Shown piece by piece: positions 18,941 to 25,817 of a stretch of 64,000 nucleotides of DNA. Every line of letters begins with the position of its first letter. The first letter of the stretch is position 1. Below the pieces are notes generated by a model. It had not been told where the DNA came from, did not search any database, and was given only the letters and a program-made list of their open reading frames with translations. A program made the position numbers and the translations under genes. Origin of the DNA: Mycobacterium shigaense. Lineage in GTDB: Bacteria > Actinomycetota > Actinomycetes > Mycobacteriales > Mycobacteriaceae. Location: NCBI RefSeq assembly GCF_002356315.1, contig NZ_AP018164.1, forward strand, positions 806,001-870,000. Reading direction: 5' to 3'.

Positions 18941-20083
18941 CTAGCGCAGCTGGGCGGCCTCGCTTTGCAGGTTCTCTGCCACCTCGGTCTGCCAGTACTC
19001 ATTCGCGGTGCTCGTGTCGACCTCGAACTCGAAGCGGTCGGTCATTGCCGCCGTGACGTCGGCGGAGTCGACGTAGAACTGTTCATACCAGCGGCGCAGC
19101 TGGTAGACCGGCCCATCCTCTTCCACCAGCAGCGGGTTTTCGATGCGGGTCTTGTGCTTCCAGATTTCGACGTCCTGCAGGAATCCCATGCTGACACCGT
19201 CGGTGAAAGCTGCGGAGAGCTTGTCGGTGTCCGCGTCGCTCATGCCCTGCGGCTTTTGCACGCTGATGCCCCACTGCAGCATGAAAGAGTTCTGTGTGAC
19301 GGGGTAATGGCAGTTGATCAGAATCGACTCCACTTTGTAGCCGCCGTAACTGTTGTGCAGCCAGTTGATCATGAAGGACGGACCGAAATAGGACGCTTCG
19401 GAGTCCAGGATTTGTTCGCCGGTGTAGTGCGAACCGCCCAGCTTGACGTCGGGACGGCCCACGGTGCGTAGGTATTGCGACGCGATGTGGCCCTCGAAGA
19501 CGTTCTTGAAGTAGGTGGGGAACCCGTAGTGGATGTAGAAGAAGTGCGCCATGTCGACGATGTTGTCGATGATCTCGCGGCAGTTGGAGCCTTCGATAAG
19601 CTTTCTGTTCCAACGCCATTCGGTCCACGAGTCACTGTGGGCCTCGGGAATCTCGGGGATCTGCAGCTCCGGGGGCGGCGGGTTGTCCTCCGGGTCGTGC
19701 CAGACGAACAACAGCCCGCCGCGTGTGTCGGTTGTCCACGACCGGGTGCGGGCGAACCGTGGGGTGCGCTTGGCATAGGGGACGTGGCGGCATTTGCCGT
19801 CGCCGCCCCACCGCCAGTCGTGGAACGGGCACGCGACGGTCCCGTCCTTGATCGTGCCCTGCGACAGGTCCCCGCCCATGTGCCGGCAGTACGCGTCGAG
19901 AACATGCACGGTGTCACGCTCGGCGTCGGCGAAGACGACCAGCTTGGTGCCGAACGCGTTGATCGGGTGCGGTTCGCCGTCCAGGAAATCCTTGACCGGG
20001 CCCAGGCAATGCCAGCCGCGGGCGAACCTGCTCGGCAGACTGCCGGCATCGATCTCCCGAACGCCGGCGGTATCGGCTCCCAT
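18941..20083 (-). CDS. kshA: KshA paralogue: 3-ketosteroid 9-alpha-hydroxylase oxygenase
   Basis: A 380-aa Rieske oxygenase similar along its length to M. tuberculosis KshA (Rv3526). The [2Fe-2S] ligands are C66/H68 and C85/H88, and the mononuclear iron motif DxxHxxxxH has H180/H185. With reductase KshB it hydroxylates C9 of androstene-diones and so opens steroid ring B. GGAGG precedes the ATG by 7 bp. No kshB lies in this window. The stop codon sits in the target site of the adjacent IS, which did not truncate the protein. It is convergent to hsaA-cyp125. Confidence 0.9.
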   Translation of the reverse strand: MGADTAGVREIDAGSLPSRFARGWHCLGPVKDFLDGEPHPINAFGTKLVVFADAERDTVHVLDAYCRHMGGDLSQGTIKDGTVACPFHDWRWGGDGKCRHVPYAKRTPRFARTRSWTTDTRGGLLFVWHDPEDNPPPPELQIPEIPEAHSDSWTEWRWNRKLIEGSNCREIIDNIVDMAHFFYIHYGFPTYFKNVFEGHIASQYLRTVGRPDVKLGGSHYTGEQILDSEASYFGPSFMINWLHNSYGGYKVESILINCHYPVTQNSFMLQWGISVQKPQGMSDADTDKLSAAFTDGVSMGFLQDVEIWKHKTRIENPLLVEEDGPVYQLRRWYEQFYVDSADVTAAMTDRFEFEVDTSTANEYWQTEVAENLQSEAAQLR

Positions 20084-20104
20084 AGCGCGCCTCCGCTCCC
20101 TAAC

Positions 20105-20118
20105 TAGAACACGTTACA
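20105..20118. promoter_or_regulatory. KstR-type operator upstream of kshA paralogue
   Basis: TAGAACACGTTACA is a full match to the KstR palindrome TNNAACNNGTTNNA, 21 bp upstream of the kshA ATG. It is the best of the three sites in the island and overlaps the expected promoter/5' leader, which suits repression by KstR and induction by cholesterol catabolites. Confidence 0.7.
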
Positions 20119-20240
20119 GTTTTGTCGTTCTGCTAGAGACTAAGCCGAGGCCGGTACCCCTGAACAAGTGACTTATGGCCCTTTGTTGATTTTTCGGCAG
20201 GCCGGATCCGCGTTCGACAGGCCGCCGTAGGCTCATGGCG

Positions 20241-20372
20241 ATGCTGGACAAGTCCGCGATCCAGTTCCTACCCCTCGGCGCGGCGCATCGCCTACGAGGT
20301 CCGCGGCGACGGTCCACCGCTCGTGGCACCCGCGTGGTGGGTCAGCCTCGCGAGCGCGGATCCCTGGCACCC
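20241..20372 (+). pseudogene. Fragment of an alpha/beta-hydrolase-type regulator N-terminus
   Basis: The start reads MLDKSAIQFLP, then a shift into another frame gives RIAYEVRGDGPPLVAPAWWVS, which resembles the first 40 residues of actinobacterial proteins with an alpha/beta-hydrolase sensor domain. A one-base shift separates the two parts and nothing homologous follows. The identity is from memory of the family and is uncertain. The rest of 20120-20626 holds no gene I can support. Confidence 0.35.
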
Positions 20373-20406
20373 CCGCCGCCTCCGCCGGCTTGTATGCCAT
20401 TCCTTC

Positions 20407-20432
20407 CCTGCTGAGGGTTCGATCAGCAGGGG
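20407..20432. terminator. 9-bp perfect hairpin
   Basis: CCCTGCTGA and TCAGCAGGG surround an 8-nt loop in otherwise gene-free sequence. It may end transcription from the micro-lipoprotein gene 195 bp away, or may be a chance structure. Confidence 0.3.
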
Positions 20433-20626
20433 GTGACTGCGGACGCGGTGGACGCCGCCGATGACCGCCGGCGTTCCACAGCGTCTGCTGCTTTACTTGT
20501 CCGCCAACACGATTCGCAATTGGGTACAGCAAATCGGGCATTCCCGCCGGCGCATGCGAACGAGCAGCCGATGCGGGAACGCCCTCTGGGTGGCGCGGGG
20601 GGCGCGGCCCGGCCCGCTACGCGGCT

Positions 20627-20737
20627 CTACCCGCTGGTGATGGCGAACAGCGCAAAGACCGGAGAGCATCCCGACGCGGCGACGGCGGTAACGGCGAGGA
20701 TTGCCGCGACACTGATTTTCCTGGTAACGCCCGACAT
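20627..20737 (-). CDS. Putative 36-aa micro-lipoprotein, copy A
   Basis: Encodes 36 residues: a basic start (MSGVTRK), a hydrophobic stretch, a lipobox-like AASGC with the candidate lipidated cysteine at C24, and a short hydrophobic tail (SPVFALF). TGGAGTG lies 6 bp before the ATG. It is a paralogue of the gene at 20944-21045 (about 60% identical), and the 5' flanks are also related. Too short for most gene callers. A secreted peptide or tiny lipoprotein is the simplest reading; function unknown. Confidence 0.55.
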   Translation of the reverse strand: MSGVTRKISVAAILAVTAVAASGCSPVFALFAITSG

Positions 20738-20943
20738 AAATTTCACTCCATATCGTCATGACAGCCCGGCTCAGGGACCGGTGGCGATGTGGGGAGGAGC
20801 CACGAGTTGGCCGCTCCCGAGTCCGAACAACAACAGGGGATGAAGGCGCCCACCGCCGCATTCAGCCCGACCTGCCGGAGCACTTGCTCTGGCACGCACG
20901 ATTTATCTGGAACCTGTAACGTTCAGGCCCCGCGGCCCGAAGT

Positions 20944-21045
20944 TTAGAAGGAGAACAGCGAAAAGACCGGGGTGCAACCCGACGCCGTCAAGGCGGTGAA
21001 GGCGAGAACTGCGGCGATACTGACCTTGGTGGTGACGCGCGACAT
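20944..21045 (-). CDS. Putative 33-aa micro-lipoprotein, copy B
   Basis: Encodes 33 residues: MSRVTTK, a hydrophobic segment, TASGC with candidate lipid cysteine at C24, then TPVFSLFSF. TGGAG lies 6 bp upstream of the ATG at 21043-21045. It aligns without gaps with copy A (20627-20737) over the first 31 residues. An in-frame upstream extension to 21213 is open but carries no recognisable protein character. Confidence 0.55.
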   Translation of the reverse strand: MSRVTTKVSIAAVLAFTALTASGCTPVFSLFSF

Positions 21046-21373
21046 ACGTACTCCATTCGTTCCGATGACGACCCGGCTCGAGAGAAGCCGGGACGGTGGC
21101 ACCAGGAGATAGAAGAACGCGGCCTCTCCCGGTTCCCGAACAAAGAGGATGAAGGCGCCCACCGTCGCATCCAGACCCGATTCGGCCGGAGCGATATTAA
21201 CCCGCGGTAACATCGCGCATGTCCGAAACCGACAGATAGGTATTTATTCATAGCCAGTACGCCGGGTAGGTAAATCGCCCAATCAGCAATACATAGCGTC
21301 TCTACGGTTGGCGCTCATGGTGCTACGGCTGGGAGGCTGCTGCCCGGGCGCTACGACGACCAGAACCAGACGG

Positions 21374-22720
21374 CTAGAACCAGGGGCCCGGGTAGTGCCC
21401 GTCCTGGTCTTGCACCAGCACGATTTCCTTGCACTGCCCGGCCGACTGCGGGGCCGTCTCGCTGCGACAGACCAGCGTCCAGCCGGATATCCGCGAAAAG
21501 GGCCGAACCGACCAGTTCGTCGCGACGGGGTCGGTCGCCGTCAGGGCGACGACGGCGAAGGTCCCGCCGTCGTTGGTGATGTAGACGTGGTCGTCGAAGA
21601 ACGCGAGCTTGGCTATCGATAGCTTCTTCGCGTCGTCCCGCTTCTTCAGCAGATCCCACTGCTGGGTTCGCAGATTCCAGACGCCGAAGCCGAACTGCGA
21701 GTTATCCGAATTCAGGGCGTCGACGAACAACTTGCCATTGGACAGTGTCGCGGACAGGCCGCCGCCCGAAACACGTTCGGAATCGCCGAGTTTGATCGGC
21801 GTTTTGGCGTTGAGGTCGAAGAAGACCGTCGACACGACCACCGGATCATGCGGATCGCGCTGGGTCAGTTTCACTAATTTGTCCGGCCCGTCGGACAATT
21901 CGCCGTCGACCGTCGCAATGTCGTTGTCCTGGAGAATCGGTTCTCCGGTCGGGCGGCGCAACTCGGCTCCCGACGTCTTGCCAGGCTCGTTGTTGCGCTG
22001 GAAGGAGAGCACGTCCTGCCAGACCCTGGCCGGCCGCGGGTCATTCCAGGTCGCCGACAGGTCGCTGGCCGACAGGATCACGGTTCGGGGCGGCGACGCG
22101 CGGTGCCCGTCGGTAAACGCGTTGAGCCAGGCTACTCCGGATGAGGTGGCGACCAGTTCCCACTCTTTGGCATCCGCCAACTTCAGATCGGGCGTCGGCG
22201 GTTGCAGCTCCTTGGTGGCCGCCTGCTGGCCCGACTTGAAGTCGAACGCGTAGGCCGTTGCCTTGCTCGTTTGGGGCTCCAGCGCCTGCGCCGGCTTGTT
22301 GGTCGTGATGACGTAGACGATCTTCAAATCGTCAACGGTCCCCGATAGCGCACACACGCCACCGGTCACATTTTCGCCGGCAGGAATCGCGGGGACGGGT
22401 GGCGTCACGTACTGCCCCGTCTTGGTGTCGAAGACCTTGGGCCGGATGTCGTCGAGCGCGGCCTTGCTGAGGGAGAACTTGTCCGGGCAGCCGAAGTAGG
22501 CGGTTCCGCCGTAGGTCTTCCAATCCTTTTCCAGCGGGCCAGTCACCGACGGGGGCGGGGGAGCCGTACTCGTCGGGGGCTTAGAGGTCGACGTGGTTGC
22601 GGTGGTCGTCGGGGGCGGAGAGGCGGTCTCCGAACACGAGGCCAGGGTCAGACAAACGGCCGACGCGACGACGGCAACGCTGCCACCTCGGCTTTTTCCG
22701 CGCCGATAACGCCGACCCAT
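21374..22720 (-). CDS. Large secreted lipoprotein, function unknown
   Basis: A 448-aa protein with a basic N-terminus (GRRYRRGK), hydrophobic signal and lipobox LASC with lipid cysteine C29, then a Thr/Pro-rich linker (about 30-60). The mature part is rich in short beta-strand-like segments (ILSASDLS, YVITTNKPA, VYITNDGGTFAV) and may form a beta-propeller. The ATG at 22718-22720 was preferred over an adjacent TTG. No catalytic motif is visible. It lies on the same strand as the AAA+ regulator upstream, separated by 94 bp. Confidence 0.75.
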   Translation of the reverse strand: MGRRYRRGKSRGGSVAVVASAVCLTLASCSETASPPPTTTATTSTSKPPTSTAPPPPSVTGPLEKDWKTYGGTAYFGCPDKFSLSKAALDDIRPKVFDTKTGQYVTPPVPAIPAGENVTGGVCALSGTVDDLKIVYVITTNKPAQALEPQTSKATAYAFDFKSGQQAATKELQPPTPDLKLADAKEWELVATSSGVAWLNAFTDGHRASPPRTVILSASDLSATWNDPRPARVWQDVLSFQRNNEPGKTSGAELRRPTGEPILQDNDIATVDGELSDGPDKLVKLTQRDPHDPVVVSTVFFDLNAKTPIKLGDSERVSGGGLSATLSNGKLFVDALNSDNSQFGFGVWNLRTQQWDLLKKRDDAKKLSIAKLAFFDDHVYITNDGGTFAVVALTATDPVATNWSVRPFSRISGWTLVCRSETAPQSAGQCKEIVLVQDQDGHYPGPWF

Positions 22721-22814
22721 CAATCAACCCCCGTTTACGTCGTGCAACCCATGAGCGTAAAGCCGCCGCGTCGTGGCCGCGACTTCTACTGTCTTCGTCA
22801 CATATGCCCGCGTA

Positions 22815-25406
22815 CTACATGGCCGCGGCGAGTGCGACGTGGCCCTCGAAACCGAGGTCGGCGGCCTTTCGCCGATAGCGGTCCCGAAAATCGCGAAAAT
22901 CGGATTCCTCTTTGCGGGCGCGGGCGAGTTGGGCGCGCATCCGAAGCGACCAGATCTCGTGCAACGTCACCCCGAGTTCGCACGTCGCGCTCGTCCACCG
23001 CTCGATGACTGCCTCGGCCTCGGCGACATCCCGGGCCAGGCGACGGGTCAGCAACACGTCGACGAGGGCCGCGGTGGCCGGCATGTTCCACATCAGGGAG
23101 CCCGCGGCGGTGAGATGCTCGACCGCGTGCCGTGCCGACTCGAGGGCTTCGTCGATAGCGCCTCGCCGCGCCTTCTCCCGCGCCACGTAAGCCTCGGTGA
23201 TCGCCAGCATGCTGGAAAACGAGCGCTGCCAAGCGCCTTCGCGTTCGCATACCGATACCAGTAGCGCAAGGCCGGTCGCGCGATCGGAGCCGCCGTTATG
23301 GATCAACACGATGCCGCGAGCGCCCCTGGCCAGGTCGAGCCCGAGGTCATCACCCGTCTGCTCCGCCATTGCCAATGTGTCCGCGGTATCGCGCAGCATC
23401 GCCGCATGGGGCCGCGCTACCCCGTAAATCAGCGGCGTGACGTACGCATACCAGCTCACGCCGGAGAACGAGAAGGCGTCCAACGTGCGCGCGTACGCCA
23501 TGGCCTGGTCAAAGTCGGCCTGCCAGCCGGGCATCGCCAGACAGCTGCGGGCCAGGCCTCGCATGGCGATCGCCGTCGGCACCGGAACCGCGAAGGTCAA
23601 CTTGCCCTGCCCGAGGTCCCCCTCGGCGAGGTCGATGACGCGCCGGGCGAAGCGCAGAACGGCGGTCACATCGCCGGCCTCGTGTTTGGCGCTCAGCACC
23701 GCCGACGACAGCGACACCGTCAGCGTCGGATCGCCGATCTTGTCGAGCAACGCGGCAAGTTCCGTGGCCAGATGTGCCGCCTCCCAGACGTGCGAACTCC
23801 TGAAGCGCGCCCGGATCAAACCGGCCATGCCGATGGCCAGCGACCGCTGATCGTCGGCAGCAGTGCACAGCTCGCGCAGCTCGGCGAACTCGGCGTCATC
23901 GCCGCCGCGTCCGACACGGAAATCGGTCAGGCACAGCAATGTTCGGGGCGCAATACGCATGGACAGGCGATCGCGATCGTGTTCGGGGATGCGGTCTGCC
24001 AAGGCCTTGGCGCGTTGCCAGCGCGCGCGGGCCGCGCCGAAGTCGCGGTTGCGCGACCAGGTCGCCGCCCGCATGTGCCAGGTGAAAGCCCCGCGCGCAT
24101 CCCCCGCGGCCTCCAGGTGCTCGGCGATCAGGGCGGCATTGCCGTCTGCCGAAGTCTGAGTAGTCTCGATGGCCTCGGCCAGTCTCCGATGCAGTTGGGA
24201 GCGGTCGGATTTCAGCTGCGATTCGTAGGCGACCGCACGGATGAGTGGATGACGGAACGCATACTCCGGGTGCGAGCCGAACCGCACCTGGTCGACGACT
24301 TCCGCGTCGAGCAGCGCGGACACGTCGGCCTCGCCTCCCAGTGTGGTGAGGATGTCGGCGTCGAAGCGCAACCCGATCACCGCGGCCGCATCGAGGGTGC
24401 GTCTTGCTGTCGCGTCCAGCCGATCGATGCGCGCCCCGATCGTAGCCTGCAAGGTGGCCGGCACCTGTACGTCGGCGAGGTCCACTCGGCTGCGGTACTC
24501 GCCGCGACGGCCGTGCAGCACGCCGCGTTCGACGAAGTCGCGCACGATTTCCTCGGCGAAGAAAGGGTTTCCGGCGGCGCGTTGGGTCACCTGCGCGGCC
24601 ACGGCCGTCACCGATCCGTCCGCGCCCAACAGCTGGGTCGTCAGCGCCGAGGCCTGCGTGTCGCTGAGCGGACGGAGCGCCACCACCTGAGCTCCGGATA
24701 TCCGGCTGAGGGCGCCCCGATATTCGGGGCGGTAGGTGATCAGCACCAGCGACGGCGTATGTGGCAGTACCGCAAGAAGATTGGTCAGCAGCGACTCGCT
24801 GGCCTCGTCGATCCAGTGAGCGTCTTCGACCACGTAGACCGCCGGGGTGCTGCGGGCCAGCGATGCGGTGTTGATCAGGGTGATCAGCCGCCGGCGGCGG
24901 GCGTCGGGCGCGACCTCGGGCAGCGGCACCGAAGGGTCGCGGAGGCCCACCAGGTCGTCGAGCAGCAGCAGGTCGTCGGACTCGGCGGCGGCGAATCGCT
25001 CGCGTATCACACTACGAGCGACTTCGGTTGGGCGCTGGTCGATTTCGAGCGCCGCACGCAGCAGCTGCGCCAGCGTGCGAAACGGGATATCGCAAGTGTG
25101 CGATTCACAGTAGGAGCTGAATACCGGGATGCCGCGGGCTGCTGCGACGGCCGCGGTTTCCCGGGCCAGCCGGCTCTTACCGATGCCCGCCGGGCCGGTG
25201 AGGCTGACGATGCATCCCGCGCCGCGCATGGCCTCGTCGAGGATGCCACCGAGGGTGTTGAGTTCCCAGCCGCGCCCGACCAGCGGTGTGTCGCTCGGCG
25301 GGTGTCTTGACGGCGCGGCCGACACCAGCGCCGATCCGCAGGCGTGGCAGAACCGCGCATCAGCCGCCAGGGCCTCGGTGCCGCACGACCGGCACGTTGC
25401 TGACAC
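22815..25406 (-). CDS. AAA+ ATPase/TPR regulator with N-terminal zinc ribbon
   Basis: An 863-aa protein. A zinc ribbon with CRSCG and CHACG occupies residues 5-25. An AAA_16/STAND ATPase domain follows, with Walker A GPAGIGKSR near 72 and a Walker B-like VYVVEDAHW near 195, then a long helical TPR-like region. It resembles the ATPase half of mycobacterial class III adenylate cyclases or LuxR regulators, but neither a cyclase domain nor a C-terminal helix-turn-helix is present. GTG start. Role unknown; a signalling scaffold is plausible. Confidence 0.8.
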   Translation of the reverse strand: MSATCRSCGTEALAADARFCHACGSALVSAAPSRHPPSDTPLVGRGWELNTLGGILDEAMRGAGCIVSLTGPAGIGKSRLARETAAVAAARGIPVFSSYCESHTCDIPFRTLAQLLRAALEIDQRPTEVARSVIRERFAAAESDDLLLLDDLVGLRDPSVPLPEVAPDARRRRLITLINTASLARSTPAVYVVEDAHWIDEASESLLTNLLAVLPHTPSLVLITYRPEYRGALSRISGAQVVALRPLSDTQASALTTQLLGADGSVTAVAAQVTQRAAGNPFFAEEIVRDFVERGVLHGRRGEYRSRVDLADVQVPATLQATIGARIDRLDATARRTLDAAAVIGLRFDADILTTLGGEADVSALLDAEVVDQVRFGSHPEYAFRHPLIRAVAYESQLKSDRSQLHRRLAEAIETTQTSADGNAALIAEHLEAAGDARGAFTWHMRAATWSRNRDFGAARARWQRAKALADRIPEHDRDRLSMRIAPRTLLCLTDFRVGRGGDDAEFAELRELCTAADDQRSLAIGMAGLIRARFRSSHVWEAAHLATELAALLDKIGDPTLTVSLSSAVLSAKHEAGDVTAVLRFARRVIDLAEGDLGQGKLTFAVPVPTAIAMRGLARSCLAMPGWQADFDQAMAYARTLDAFSFSGVSWYAYVTPLIYGVARPHAAMLRDTADTLAMAEQTGDDLGLDLARGARGIVLIHNGGSDRATGLALLVSVCEREGAWQRSFSSMLAITEAYVAREKARRGAIDEALESARHAVEHLTAAGSLMWNMPATAALVDVLLTRRLARDVAEAEAVIERWTSATCELGVTLHEIWSLRMRAQLARARKEESDFRDFRDRYRRKAADLGFEGHVALAAAM

Positions 25407-25415
25407 GGTCCGATA

Positions 25416-25800
25416 CTAACGGGCCACTTCGAACGCGATGGGCAGGCTCTTCGGCCCGCTCAGCGTCACTATCGGCTTCCACGGCACCGGCCCGTCGGTG
25501 CGCGGGTTGGCCAGTCGTTGGGCGAGGACATTGAGGGGACATTGAGGGCCTCGGCGATTTCGCGCCGGGCGAGGTTGGCGCCCAAGCAGTAGTGGACACC
25601 GCCGCCGAACGTTAGGATCGCCGGCGCGCCCTGCCGGGTGATGTCCACCCGGTCGGGATTGTCGTAGACGGACGGATCACGTTTGGCTGCAAGGGTATTC
25701 GTCAGCACTGGCGTGCCGGCGGGAAACAGGTAGCCGTCGATCTCGGCGTCCTCGGTCACCATGCGCAGCGTCCCGCATACGATCGGCCCCCGCCCGGAGA
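25416..25800 (-). pseudogene. Cytochrome P450 C-terminal remnant with 11-bp duplication
   Basis: Only the C-terminal third of a P450 remains: GTLRMVTEDAEIDGYLFPAG, the KRDPSVYDNPDR segment and the heme loop FGGGVHYCLG. An exact tandem duplication of GGACATTGAGG (25526-25536, 25537-25547) shifts the frame after ALNV; removing one copy restores LAQRLANPRTDGPVPW and a normal end at the TAG (25416-25418). The N-terminal two thirds are missing next to the FUSC gene. A clear decayed gene. Confidence 0.85.
25526..25547. repeat. 11-bp perfect tandem duplication causing frameshift
   Basis: GGACATTGAGG occurs twice head-to-tail inside the P450 remnant. Because 11 is not a multiple of three it disrupts the frame, so it is a likely inactivating event or a late scar in an already truncated gene. 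Confidence 0.9.
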
Positions 25801-25817
25801 GTAAAGCGGCGAAGGCG

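Larger units (their letters stand above)
20627..21200 (-). repeat. Tandem duplication of a micro-lipoprotein unit
   Basis: Two diverged direct copies (about 20627-20890 and 20944-21200) each contain the small gene, its TGGAG ribosome-binding site, a leader with ATGAC..CCCGGCTC and a conserved block GATGAAGGCGCCCACCG about 110 bp before the start. The copies have diverged in bases but kept frame, lipobox and ribosome-binding site, suggesting selection on the peptide. Confidence 0.6.

Noticed and set aside
15000..20200. Integrated genetic element using tRNA-Tyr as attachment site
   Set aside because: No integrase gene and no second copy of the tRNA-Tyr 3' end was found at the far side of the island, so site-specific integration is not supported, only adjacency.
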